The notes beneath the pieces were generated by a model. It was not told the origin of the DNA. It worked only from the letters and a program-made list of their open reading frames with translations, and made no database searches. 64,000 nucleotides of DNA from CAVRGQ01 sp963720785 (lineage in GTDB: Bacteria; Actinomycetota; Acidimicrobiia; IMCC26256; DASPTH01). A program made the translations under genes and the position numbers. Positions within the stretch are counted from its first letter, which is position 1. Every line of letters starts with the position of its first letter. Location: assembly GCA_963720785.1 (NCBI GenBank), contig CAVRGQ010000003.1, forward strand, positions 62,001 to 126,000, written 5' to 3'. Of this stretch, positions 46,625-55,252 are shown in pieces.

Positions 46625-46906
46625 CTACTTGGCGCGGCGGATCTCGGTGATCTGGAGCGACTCGCCCTTGCGCAGCTTGATGCGGGTGACCTCGGGCTTG
46701 CGGCCGGCCACCGACTGCAGGAGCTTGAAGCCGCTGGCGGCCGCGCCCACGTACAACCACGCCTTCGAGCCGCTGTGCATGCCGCGCCGCAGCGCCATGC
46801 GCGAGAACGCCGACGCGAAACGGGCGGTGAAGCCCTTCTTGAAGATCTCGGCGGCGGAGATAGCGGCGCCGACGGCGAGGGCGGCGTCGGTCTTGCTGCG
46901 GGCCAT
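46625..46906 (-). CDS. Conserved hypothetical small basic protein
   Basis: 93 aa from ATG overlapping the gene upstream. Hydrophobic/amphipathic segments (DAALAVGAAISAAEIFKKGF; SKAWLYVGAAASGFKLLQSV) and a basic C-terminus (RIKLRKGESLQITEIRRAK). In an operon of three small membrane-associated proteins below dacB. No function known. Confidence 0.7.
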   Translation of the reverse strand: MARSKTDAALAVGAAISAAEIFKKGFTARFASAFSRMALRRGMHSGSKAWLYVGAAASGFKLLQSVAGRKPEVTRIKLRKGESLQITEIRRAK

Positions 46907-47127
46907 CAGATGCGCCGGATCTCGACGATGGTGCTCTTCTTCCGGCCGCGGCGCTTCCCGAGCACGAAGGCGATCACGACGACCGCGACCCCGGCGACGA
47001 CGAGCCCCGTCTTGGTGGCGTCCTGCGCGACCTCGGTGGTGTCGTCGGCGATGCCGCGGATTTCGGCGAGCTTGTGCTCGATGTCGGCGCGGGTCACCGG
47101 GCGGTTGCCCGGGCCGGTGGCGGTCAT
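46906..47127 (-). CDS. Small membrane protein (DUF3618-like)
   Basis: 73 aa from ATG. N-terminal helix (RADIEHKLAEIRGIADDTTEV) resembles DUF3618, then one transmembrane helix (GLVVAGVAVVVIAFVLG) and a basic tail (KRRGRKKSTIVEIRRI). Overlaps neighbours on both sides. Confidence 0.65.
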   Translation of the reverse strand: MTATGPGNRPVTRADIEHKLAEIRGIADDTTEVAQDATKTGLVVAGVAVVVIAFVLGKRRGRKKSTIVEIRRI

Positions 47128-47525
47128 CCGTACTCCTTCTCGACCTTGCGGGCGGTGCGGGCCAGCCACACGACGGCGGCGCCGACGATCAGGGCCACGA
47201 ACGTGATCAGGTAGGGCACCCAGGACCAGTTGCCGTCGAAGGTGCCGTCGGTCTGGGTCTGCAGCGCCCGCAGGCACGACATGCCGAGGAAGACGACGCC
47301 GACGCCGAGCAGCAGCGATCCGGCGATGCCGAAGCCGATGTAGCGGCCCAGCGACTTGAGCGGGACGAGCGTCTGCTCCTTGACGTACGTGACGACGAGG
47401 TCCTTCAGCTCGGTGACGAGCTGCGGCAACGGCGGGGTCCGGTGCGACTCCGATGCCTTCCCGGTGGAGCTGGAAGGGGCCTTCGGGTTCGGCTGCGACG
47501 CCCCGGTGGGCTCGGTTGGTGTCAT
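47124..47525 (-). CDS. Phage-holin-superfamily III-like membrane protein
   Basis: 133 aa from ATG. N-terminal Ser/Pro-rich segment, an amphipathic helix (LVTELKDLVVTYVKEQTLVPLKSL) and two transmembrane helices (GFGIAGSLLLGVGVVFLGMS; YLITFVALIVGAAVVWLA). This family is widely chromosomal in actinobacteria and not evidence of a prophage here. Operon with the two small genes downstream. Confidence 0.75.
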   Translation of the reverse strand: MTPTEPTGASQPNPKAPSSSTGKASESHRTPPLPQLVTELKDLVVTYVKEQTLVPLKSLGRYIGFGIAGSLLLGVGVVFLGMSCLRALQTQTDGTFDGNWSWVPYLITFVALIVGAAVVWLARTARKVEKEYG

Positions 47526-47536
47526 TCGGGCTCCTG

Positions 47537-49018
47537 CTACGGGGCGGGTGCGGGCACGAGCGTATCGGCCGGCGGTGCGTCGGGGAAGGTTCCGATGATC
47601 GATGCCAGTTTGAGACGGATCGACGGGGCCGCGCCCTCGGCGAAGTCGCCGGTGTCGATGACGGCGAACCGCAGCGCCGGGCCGACCTCGACGAGGCCGG
47701 TGAGACCCGCGACACCCTGCAGCGATCCGGTCTTCGCCCGCAGTCGGCCGGCGAGCGGGGTGCCCGTCATCTGGTCGATCAGCGTGCCGCTCTGGCCCGC
47801 GACCGGCAGCCCCAGCACGATCGCCGCGAACTCGGGCCGGGTGGACGCGAGGCCGAGCGTGCGGACGAGGAGGTTGCAGGTGATGCGGTTGCCGCGGTCG
47901 AGGCCCGAGCCGTCGACCAGGGCGAGCGGTTCGGCGGGCAGGCCGAGGGCGAGCAGGCGGGCCTTCACCGCGGCGACGCCGGCGGCGGTGGTGCCCTGCT
48001 TCGAGTCGTGGACCCCGAGCTCCTTGACGAGCATCTCGGCGGAGTTGTTGTCGCTCGACGTGAGCATCGACGCCACGATGTCCTTCAGCGGCGGCGACGT
48101 GACCGACGCGACCTCGGCGGCGTCGCCGGGCGCGGTGCCGTGGCTCGACGTGCCGACCTGCACGCCGCGCGCAGTGAGGAGGCCGGCCAGGGTCTGGGCC
48201 GCGTTGAGCGCCGGGTCGTCGGCGAGGGTCTTGCGCGACACGCTGGTGAGCCCGTCGTTCACGGTGAGCGCGCCCATCGGGCCGATGTCGCCGCCGGTGC
48301 GGTACTCGGGCTTCCAGGTGGGGAGGTAGCGCTCGTCGTCGTAACGGGAGTCGTCGCCCACGATGCCGCCGGGGATGCGCTTCACGCCCTTGGCGACGAT
48401 GGCGTCGGCGAGCGCCTCCATCGAGGTGGTGACGTCGTTGCCGGTCCACTTGCCCTGCTTCAGTGCGGCCACGTAGTCGCCGGTGGAGAGCACGGGGTCG
48501 CCGCCACCCACGAGGTAGAGCTTGTCGACGGTGCCGTCGCCGACCCCGCCGGGGGCGACGGCCTTGGTGACGAAGGTCGAGTCGGGGCCGAGCGCGGCGA
48601 GCGCGGCCGCGGCGACGAGCACCTTCTGCGTGGATGCGCCGAGGATCGGCGTGTCGGCGTTCTGGCTCGCGAGCACGGTGTCGCCCTCGGTGATCTCGAA
48701 GCAGTTGCCCTCGCCGCCGGCGGCGAAGTTCATCGCCGCCTGGAGGTGCTGCGCGCCCACGCCCTCGACGAGCACCTGGGGCACCCGCCGCGCGGACCAG
48801 AGCGGCGTGGCGCCCGACGGGGTGGCGGCGGCGTCGGAGCCGTCGCTGCCGCCGGAGAAGGCGAACACCAGCGCCAGCACCGCGACGAGTACGAGCACTC
48901 CGGCGACGATGCGGCGCGACCGGCGGTCGTGACGCCGACGCGCGTTGCGGCGCGACGCCGGGTGTTGGGCCGGATGTTGGGCGGGGTGTCGCTCGGGGCG
49001 CTGCTGCGGCCCGGTCAT
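47537..49018 (-). CDS. dacB: D-alanyl-D-alanine carboxypeptidase (PBP4/DacB, S13)
   Basis: 493 aa from ATG. N-terminal transmembrane anchor (RRIVAGVLVLVAVLALVFAF), then a penicillin-binding domain: SxxK in GASTQKVLV, SxN in TSSDNNSAEML, and KTG in LRAKTGSLQG. Trims peptidoglycan stem peptides. The start overlaps the CoA-binding gene stop. The N-terminal 25 residues are Gln/His/Arg-rich. Confidence 0.93.
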   Translation of the reverse strand: MTGPQQRPERHPAQHPAQHPASRRNARRRHDRRSRRIVAGVLVLVAVLALVFAFSGGSDGSDAAATPSGATPLWSARRVPQVLVEGVGAQHLQAAMNFAAGGEGNCFEITEGDTVLASQNADTPILGASTQKVLVAAAALAALGPDSTFVTKAVAPGGVGDGTVDKLYLVGGGDPVLSTGDYVAALKQGKWTGNDVTTSMEALADAIVAKGVKRIPGGIVGDDSRYDDERYLPTWKPEYRTGGDIGPMGALTVNDGLTSVSRKTLADDPALNAAQTLAGLLTARGVQVGTSSHGTAPGDAAEVASVTSPPLKDIVASMLTSSDNNSAEMLVKELGVHDSKQGTTAAGVAAVKARLLALGLPAEPLALVDGSGLDRGNRITCNLLVRTLGLASTRPEFAAIVLGLPVAGQSGTLIDQMTGTPLAGRLRAKTGSLQGVAGLTGLVEVGPALRFAVIDTGDFAEGAAPSIRLKLASIIGTFPDAPPADTLVPAPAP

Positions 49019-50478
49019 GCGCCGCTCCGCATGCGGTAGCGCGAGTAGCGCCAGAGATGGTCGAGCGCGGTGACGGCGCGGTTCGCCGACCAGTAGCAGA
49101 GGCGTCCGCCGTCGCGCACCGCCGCGGGACCGGCGTTGTCGGGATCGGAGACCGCGAGCTCGGTGGCCACGAGGATCGGCTTGCCCGTGGCGGCGGAGAC
49201 CTCGGCGGCGACGCGGGCGTAGCGCGCGTCCTGCGCCTCGTGGAAGCCGACGATGCGTTCCAACCCGTGGTCGGGGTAGTACTCGCCGGTGCGCATCATG
49301 CGCGCCTCGTTCGACTGGATGCCGATGCCGAGCTGCAGTACCGCGTGCACGTCGGGGTGGCTCGCGACCTTCTCGATGACGAGCGGGATCGTGTCGCGCG
49401 TCTCGCCGCCCGCGAGGTCGACCGGGTTGCTGCGGCTCCACCGCGGTGGGAGGAGTTCGTCGATCTCGTCGCGCAGGTCGGCGGGCAGGGGCGGCAGGTG
49501 CAACGAGGTGCGGGCGATCGCGTCGGCGGCGACCACGCCCCACCCGCCGGCGGTGGTGATCACCACGACGTTCGGGCCCTGCGGCAGCGGCTGCGTGGCG
49601 AAGGTGGCCGCCGCCTCGTAGGCCTCCTCCACCGTGGTGGCCTGCGTGATGCCGACCTGGCGGCACATCCCGGCAAACACCTTCTCGTCGCTCGCGAGCG
49701 CGCCGGTGTGCGACGCCGCGGCGTGGCGGCCCTCGTCGCTGGTGCCGCCCTTGAGCACCACGAGCGGTTGGCGCGCGGTCGTGGCGCGGGCGCGTTCGGC
49801 GAAGGCGCGGCCATCGGTGACGGTCTCGACGTAGGCGAGGGTGACCGCCGTGGCGGGATCGGTGGCGAGGTAGTCGAAGTAGTCGGGCACCGCGAGCACC
49901 GCGGCGTTGCCCACCGACACCGACCGGCTCACGCCGACGCCCGACTGGCGGGCGAGGTTCTGGAAGCTCGAGACGAAGTTGCCGGACTGGCTGGCGATGC
50001 CGATCCGCCCGGCCGGCGGGTACGGCGCCACGATCTGCGCGCACAGCGACGACGGTGTGGACACCACGCCCTGGCCGTTGGGGCCGGCGAGGACCATGCC
50101 GAGCTCGGCGGCGACGGCCGCGAGCTCCTGCTCCAGCACGCGGCCCTCCTCCCCTGTCTCGCCGTAGCCGGCGGAGGTGACGAACGCAGCCTTCGCGCCC
50201 TTGGCCGCGCAGGTGCGCAGCAGCTCGACGTTGGCCGCCGCGGGCGTGCAGACGAAGACCAGGTCGATCGAGTCGGCGGGGAGCTCGGCGGCGTCGCGGA
50301 ACGTGGGCACGCCGAGGACGCTCTCGCCCTCGAGGTTGGTGGCGAACACGTTGCCGCGATACCCGCAGCTCAGGATGTTGTGCAGCACCACGAAGCCGAA
50401 CTTGCCGGGATGGGTGGACGCGCCCGCGACGAGCACACCCTTCGGGTCGAACAACGGCGTGAGATCGGGCGCACTCAT
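49015..50478 (-). CDS. Acetate-CoA ligase (ADP-forming) alpha-type subunit
   Basis: 487 aa from ATG. CoA-binding Rossmann domain (VLVAGASTHPGKFGFVVLHN, FATNLEGESVLGVPTFRD), succinyl-CoA-ligase-like domain with AGPNGQGVVS and the phospho-His region (GRHAAASHTGALASDEKVF). Overlaps the ATP-grasp gene upstream by 4 bases, so the two form a split ADP-forming acyl-CoA synthetase. Confidence 0.88.
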   Translation of the reverse strand: MSAPDLTPLFDPKGVLVAGASTHPGKFGFVVLHNILSCGYRGNVFATNLEGESVLGVPTFRDAAELPADSIDLVFVCTPAAANVELLRTCAAKGAKAAFVTSAGYGETGEEGRVLEQELAAVAAELGMVLAGPNGQGVVSTPSSLCAQIVAPYPPAGRIGIASQSGNFVSSFQNLARQSGVGVSRSVSVGNAAVLAVPDYFDYLATDPATAVTLAYVETVTDGRAFAERARATTARQPLVVLKGGTSDEGRHAAASHTGALASDEKVFAGMCRQVGITQATTVEEAYEAAATFATQPLPQGPNVVVITTAGGWGVVAADAIARTSLHLPPLPADLRDEIDELLPPRWSRSNPVDLAGGETRDTIPLVIEKVASHPDVHAVLQLGIGIQSNEARMMRTGEYYPDHGLERIVGFHEAQDARYARVAAEVSAATGKPILVATELAVSDPDNAGPAAVRDGGRLCYWSANRAVTALDHLWRYSRYRMRSGA

Positions 50479-51137
50479 GCGTCGCCGACCTCGACCAGCG
50501 CGTCGACCGCGACCGGGCGGCCGTCGCTCACGATCAGCGGGTTGAGGTCCACCGACACGACCGTGGGCTCGCCCTCGGCGAGGGCCGACAGCGCGAGCAC
50601 CACGGCCCGCACCGCGGCGCGGTCGACGGCAGGCTCGCCGCGCACCGGACCGAGGAGCGCCTGGGTGCGCAGCTCGTCGAGCATGTCGTCGGCATCGGCC
50701 TCGGTGATCGGTACGAGCCGGAACGCCACGTCGGCGAGCGCCTCCGTGAGCACTCCCCCGATGCCGAGCATCACGCAGCGGCCGAACTGCGGATCGGTGT
50801 GCACGCCCGCGATCAGCTCGCGCGCGCCGCGCACCATCGGCGCGACCACGAGGTCGACGTCGCCGTCGTCAGGTGTCGCGAGTGCGAGCAGGTCGTCGGC
50901 GGCCGCGCGTACGCCGGCGGCATCGGCGACACCGAGTCGCACGAGGCCGCGCTCGGTCTTGTGCGCGATCGCGTCGCCGTGCAGCTTCACGACCACCGGG
51001 TAGCCGAGCGCATCGGCGGCCGCCACTGCGCCGTCGGCGGTCGCGGCACGTTGCTCCGCGGCGACGGGTACGCCGTAGCGAGCGACGAGGGCGATCGACT
51101 CGTGTTCGGACAGGGTCCGCGCCATCTGCTCGCTCAC
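50475..51137 (-). CDS. ADP-forming acyl-CoA synthetase, ATP-grasp beta subunit
   Basis: 220 aa from GTG overlapping the AMP-ligase stop (GTGA). ATP-grasp fold: ALGYPVVVKLHGDAIAHKTERGLVRLGV, VVAPMVRGARELIAGVHTDPQFG, and SVDLNPLIV. Pairs with the alpha subunit downstream. Substrate unknown. Confidence 0.88.
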   Translation of the reverse strand: MSEQMARTLSEHESIALVARYGVPVAAEQRAATADGAVAAADALGYPVVVKLHGDAIAHKTERGLVRLGVADAAGVRAAADDLLALATPDDGDVDLVVAPMVRGARELIAGVHTDPQFGRCVMLGIGGVLTEALADVAFRLVPITEADADDMLDELRTQALLGPVRGEPAVDRAAVRAVVLALSALAEGEPTVVSVDLNPLIVSDGRPVAVDALVEVGDA

Positions 51138-52687
51138 ACCGCCGTGTCGCGGTCGCCCCAGAACTCGTCGCGCAGCACTCGCTTGAGGAGCTTGCCGGAG
51201 TCGGTGCGCGGGAGTTCGGCGCGGATCTCGTAGTCGCGCGGGTGCTTGTCGCGCGCGAGGCGCTCCTCGACGAACGCGCGCACCTCGTCGAGGTCGAGCG
51301 TCGCGCCGTCGCGCGCCTGGAGGATCGCGTGCACCCGCTCGCCCCACTCGTCGTCGGGGACGCCGAGGACCGCGCAGTCGAGGATGCCGGGATGCTCGTG
51401 GAGCACCGCCTCGATCTCGGCCGGGTAGATGTTCACCCCGCCCGAGATGATCATGTCGTTCTTGCGGTCGCAGATGAACAGGTAGCCCTCGTCGTCGAGG
51501 TACGCGACGTCGCCGACCGACTTCCACTCGCGGTCATGCTCGGTGAGCTGCTGGTCGGTGCGGTGGTAGCCGTCCATCTCGAGCGTGGTGCGGATGAACA
51601 ACTCCCCCGGCGTGCCGGTGGGCGCGTCCTGGCCGTCGTCGCCGACGATGCGCACCTGGATCGCGCCGTACGGCTTGCCGCACGAACCGGGCTTGCGCAG
51701 TTGGTCGGCCGGCGGCAGCACGGTGACGACGCCCAGTTCGGTGGAGCCGTAGACCTCGTAGAGGAAGCCGTCGCCGAGCTTCTCGATCAGCTCCTGCTTC
51801 AACGCGTACGGCACGGGCGCGGCGTTGGCGATCAGCGTGCGCATCGACGAGAGGTCGGCGCGAGCCAGCTCGCCCGGCGCCAACGCGACGATGCGCTTGA
51901 GCTGCGTGGGCGCGCTGAACGTGTCGGTGATGCGGTGCTCCTTCACCAGGCGCAGCCACGACACCGGGTCGAACTTGCGCAGCACCACCACGCAGCCACC
52001 GAGCGTGTGCGCGAGCACCGCGAACGACAGCGGCCCGGAGTGGTACAGCGGTCCGGTGGTGAGGTGCACGGGCGGGTCGCCGAGCATCCCCAGCGTGTCG
52101 AGCATCGCGAGCACCGTCGCCGGGTCGGGCGCCGAGCGCATCGCGCCCTTCGGCTTCCCGGTGGTGCCCGACGTGTAGATCATGGTGGCGCCGCTACGAG
52201 TGTCCGTGTCGTCAGTGAGGTCGGTGACCTCGGCATCCGACTCGAGCTCGACCGCGAGGTGCAGGTCGAGGCAGCCGTCGGGCACCTCCCCGCCAAACAC
52301 GAGCACGGCCTGCACCTTCGGCAGCTGCTCGCGCACCGAGGCGACGAGCGGCGCCTGCTCCGCGTCGACGACGACGATCACCGCGTCGGAGTTGTCGATG
52401 ACGTACTGCATCTCGTGCGCGGTGAAGCGGTACGACACGGGCACCGCGGTGACCTGGGCCTTGCGGGCCGCGTGGAAGAGGGTGATGACCTCGAGCGAGT
52501 TGGGACCGCACCACGCGATTCGGTCGCCGCGGGCCGCGCCGAGCGCGAGCAGCGTGCGGGCAAGGCGGTTCGCCATCGACTCGAGCTCGGCGTACGTGGC
52601 GGCCGACGGACGGGCGCCCCCCGAGGCGTCGACGATCACCGCCGCCCGGGAGCCTTCGGCGCGCGCGTGTTGCGTCAAGAGATCCAT
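51134..52687 (-). CDS. AMP-dependent acyl-CoA synthetase
   Basis: 517 aa from ATG. ANL superfamily: P-loop IYTSGTTGKPKGAMRS, YGSTELG, GELFIRTTLEMDGYH, the hinge DRKNDMIISGGVNIYPAEIE, and the catalytic Lys in DSGKLLKRVL. Activates a carboxylic acid via acyl-AMP. Cotranscribed with the split ADP-forming ligase, which suggests a fatty- or aromatic-acid catabolic operon. Confidence 0.92.
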   Translation of the reverse strand: MDLLTQHARAEGSRAAVIVDASGGARPSAATYAELESMANRLARTLLALGAARGDRIAWCGPNSLEVITLFHAARKAQVTAVPVSYRFTAHEMQYVIDNSDAVIVVVDAEQAPLVASVREQLPKVQAVLVFGGEVPDGCLDLHLAVELESDAEVTDLTDDTDTRSGATMIYTSGTTGKPKGAMRSAPDPATVLAMLDTLGMLGDPPVHLTTGPLYHSGPLSFAVLAHTLGGCVVVLRKFDPVSWLRLVKEHRITDTFSAPTQLKRIVALAPGELARADLSSMRTLIANAAPVPYALKQELIEKLGDGFLYEVYGSTELGVVTVLPPADQLRKPGSCGKPYGAIQVRIVGDDGQDAPTGTPGELFIRTTLEMDGYHRTDQQLTEHDREWKSVGDVAYLDDEGYLFICDRKNDMIISGGVNIYPAEIEAVLHEHPGILDCAVLGVPDDEWGERVHAILQARDGATLDLDEVRAFVEERLARDKHPRDYEIRAELPRTDSGKLLKRVLRDEFWGDRDTAV

Positions 52688-52710
52688 GGGTGGCTCGGTA
52701 GCCTACCGGC

Positions 52711-53481
52711 ATGACCCAGTCCGTCCCGGCGCACCCGGGTGCGCCGCAGGTGACCGTGGTCATGCCTGCGCACAACGAGGAGGCCCTGCTCGCACGCTCC
52801 GTGGACGAGGTCTCCGAGGCCCTGCGGGAGCGGGGTCTGGCGTTCGAGATCCTGGTGGCCGAGAACGGCTCCACCGATGGCACGCTCGCCCTCGCCCACG
52901 ACCTGGCGGCGAAGGACCCCGCGGTGCGCGTGCTCACCCGCCCCACCGCCGACTACGGGCGGGCCATGCGGGCGGGGATCCTGGCCGCGGCCGGCGACGA
53001 CATCGTCGTGTTCGACGCCGACTACTACGACGGCGACTTCGTCGACGCGGTGCTCCCTCTGCTGCGCGGCGACGATCCGCCGGCCATCGTGGTCGGCTCG
53101 AAGCGGGCGCCGGGTACCAACGACACCCGGCCGTGGCCCCGTCGCCTCATCACCGGCGTGTTCGCCACGGTGCTGCGTGTGGGCTTCGGGCTCGGCGTCT
53201 CCGACACCCACGGGATGAAGGCGATGCGCCGCAGTGCGGTGGCCCCGATGGCCGAGCAGTGCCGGTTCGGCACCGACCTGTTCGACACCGAGCTCGTGCT
53301 GCGCGTGGAGCGCGCCGGGATGCGGGTCACCGAGGTTCCCGTGGTGGTCGAGGAGAAGCGACCGTCCCGCACGCCCATCCTGGGGCGGGTGCTGCGGACC
53401 CTCGTGGGGCTGGTGCGCCTGCGAGTGGTGCTGTGGCGCGACTCTCGAAGTGCCGCTCACCGCGCGGACCAACGCGTGTGA
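52711..53481 (+). CDS. Family 2 glycosyltransferase
   Basis: 256 aa from ATG. GT-A fold: VTVVMPAHNEEALLARSVDEV, LVAENGSTDGT, DDIVVFDADYYDGDFV (DxD-like), GVSDTHGMKAM, and FDTELVLRVERAGMRVTEVPV. Dolichol-phosphate-type transferase pattern without C-terminal membrane helices. Overlaps the FIST gene by 4 bases. Confidence 0.9.
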   Translation: MTQSVPAHPGAPQVTVVMPAHNEEALLARSVDEVSEALRERGLAFEILVAENGSTDGTLALAHDLAAKDPAVRVLTRPTADYGRAMRAGILAAAGDDIVVFDADYYDGDFVDAVLPLLRGDDPPAIVVGSKRAPGTNDTRPWPRRLITGVFATVLRVGFGLGVSDTHGMKAMRRSAVAPMAEQCRFGTDLFDTELVLRVERAGMRVTEVPVVVEEKRPSRTPILGRVLRTLVGLVRLRVVLWRDSRSAAHRADQRV

Positions 53482-54626
53482 ACCGCTTCGCGGCAGCACT
53501 GTCCGAGCACCCGGTGCCGGCCCATGCGGTCGGCGAGGTCGCGGGCGAGGTGATCGAGGCGCTCGGCGGCGAGGACCCCGACCTGCTCGTGTGCTTCGCG
53601 TCACCGCACTTCGTCGGCGCGCTCGACGACGTCGCGTTCGCGCTGGGGAACCTGTTGACGCCGGGTGTCGCGATCGGCGCATCGGCCGTCGCCGTGATCG
53701 GCGGCCCGCACGAGGTGGAGCACGGGCCCGCGTTGTCGGTGTTCGCCGCCTCGTTGCCCGACGCGGAGCTCACGCCGGTGTCGCTGCGCGTGGGCCGGGG
53801 CCCCGACGGCTGGTCGATCGAAGGGCTCCCCGAGCCCGGTGAGGGCCCGGCCACGCTGCTGCTGCTCGCCGATCCGTTCACGTTCCCGCTCGACCAGTTC
53901 CTGCGCCGACTCGAGGATCTCGCGCCGGAGATCCAGGTCGTCGGCGGCGCGGCCTCCGCGGCCCGTGGTCCGGGCGGCAACCGCCTGCTGCTCGACGGCG
54001 CGGTGCTCGACCAGGGTGCCGTCGGCGTGCTCGTGCGCGGCACACCGGTGCGCACCGTCGTGTCGCAGGGGTGCCGGCCGATCGGCACGCCGCTGACGGT
54101 GACGCGGGCGGAGGGCAACGTGCTCGGCGCGCTGGCGGGCGTCGACGCGATGACCAAGCTCCAGGACCTCGCCGCCGAGGTCTCCGACGACGACCGCCTC
54201 CTCATGGGCATGGGCCTGCACCTCGGCATCGTCGTCGACGAGCACCAACTCGACTTCGAGCCCGGCGACTTCCTCGTGCGGGCCGTCACCGGCGCCGATC
54301 CGAGCGTCGGCAGCCTCACCGTGGGCGACGTGGTGGAGGTGGGCCAGACCGTCCAGTTCCACGTGCGCGACGCGGCGGCCGCCGATGACGACCTGCGCGG
54401 CATGCTCGCCGGGGTCGACCCCGACGAGGCGCGTGCGGTGTTGCTGTTTTCGTGCAACGGGCGCGGTGAGCGGTTCTTCGGCGAACCGTCGCACGACGCC
54501 GGTGTGGTCGATCTGCTGCTGGGTCCGTTGCCCGTCGCGGGCATGTTCTGCGCGGGCGAGGTGGGTCCGGTCGGCGGGCGGTCGTTCCTCCACGCCTACA
54601 CCGCGAGCCTCGCCCTCTTCGGGTAG
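53478..54626 (+). CDS. FIST-domain protein
   Basis: 382 aa from GTG overlapping the glycosyltransferase stop. FIST N domain (about residues 30-220: LLVCFASPHFVGALDDVAFAL, VVGGAASAARGPGG) and FIST C domain (DDRLLMGMGLHLGIVVDEHQ, LLFSCNGRGERFFGEPSHD, GMFCAGEVGPVGGRSFLH). FIST domains are proposed sensors of small ligands in signalling proteins; here free-standing beside a glycosyltransferase. Confidence 0.9.
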   Translation: MNRFAAALSEHPVPAHAVGEVAGEVIEALGGEDPDLLVCFASPHFVGALDDVAFALGNLLTPGVAIGASAVAVIGGPHEVEHGPALSVFAASLPDAELTPVSLRVGRGPDGWSIEGLPEPGEGPATLLLLADPFTFPLDQFLRRLEDLAPEIQVVGGAASAARGPGGNRLLLDGAVLDQGAVGVLVRGTPVRTVVSQGCRPIGTPLTVTRAEGNVLGALAGVDAMTKLQDLAAEVSDDDRLLMGMGLHLGIVVDEHQLDFEPGDFLVRAVTGADPSVGSLTVGDVVEVGQTVQFHVRDAAAADDDLRGMLAGVDPDEARAVLLFSCNGRGERFFGEPSHDAGVVDLLLGPLPVAGMFCAGEVGPVGGRSFLHAYTASLALFG

Positions 54627-54775
54627 CGGTCGCGCGGCGGGCTTCCGTCGGCGAGGGCCCCGGGTGACTGCATGTTGGGGCGGTCAGGTAGCGGGCGGTT
54701 GATCGTGCAGACTCGGACGATGCCGAGCGGGCGGGTCGAGGTTCATCGGGCGGAGAGCACCAAGGTGGGGCAGTC

Positions 54776-55153
54776 GTGCGCCGGGTCTTGTTCCTCTGTT
54801 GCGTGGTCGGCGGTGTTGCCGTTGCAGCGGCGGGCCCGCTGATTGCTGGTTTGCTCTTGGTGCTCGCGGGAGCGATTGGGCTGTATCGGCTCGGATGGCG
54901 ATGGGTACACGCGATTCAGGTAACCGGCGACGACGTCCTCTGGTGGACGCCACTGAGCAGCGGACGCGTGCCGCGTTCCGAGGTCGTCGACGCCCGTCTG
55001 GCCGACGGCCCAATCCTCGTCAATCCCTTGACGGTCGTGCTGCGCGTCCACCGGGGCCGGAACATTCGGTTGTGGTTCGATCGAGGGCTCCCTGCGTACC
55101 TCCGAGAAAATGGAATCTGCCTGTCCGGCCGCCCGCAGCGCCGTGGTCGGTGA
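54776..55153 (+). CDS. Hypothetical membrane protein (PH-like C-terminus, end uncertain)
   Basis: 125 aa as open, from GTG. Two hydrophobic segments at the start (VLFLCCVVGGVAVAAAGPLIAGLLLVLAGAI) and a soluble part (WVHAIQVTGDDVLWWTPLSSGRVPRSEVVDARL) resembling small PH-like domains. A run of four A near 55112 may hide an extra base: the alternative frame (ESACPAARSAVVGEFGIEI) has better codon use and would end at 55187. Confidence 0.55.
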   Translation: MRRVLFLCCVVGGVAVAAAGPLIAGLLLVLAGAIGLYRLGWRWVHAIQVTGDDVLWWTPLSSGRVPRSEVVDARLADGPILVNPLTVVLRVHRGRNIRLWFDRGLPAYLRENGICLSGRPQRRGR

Positions 55154-55252
55154 GTTCGGCATCGAGATCCGCAACGACGACGACTGAGAATTTCTCGTCG
55201 TTTTCGATTGGTTCGGGCGATAACTGTCGTACCCCTCTGTTTGGATGGGTTC

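Noticed and set aside
47124..47525. Prophage remnant suggested by the holin-like protein
   Set aside because: No other phage genes or attachment sites nearby; this family is common on actinobacterial chromosomes.
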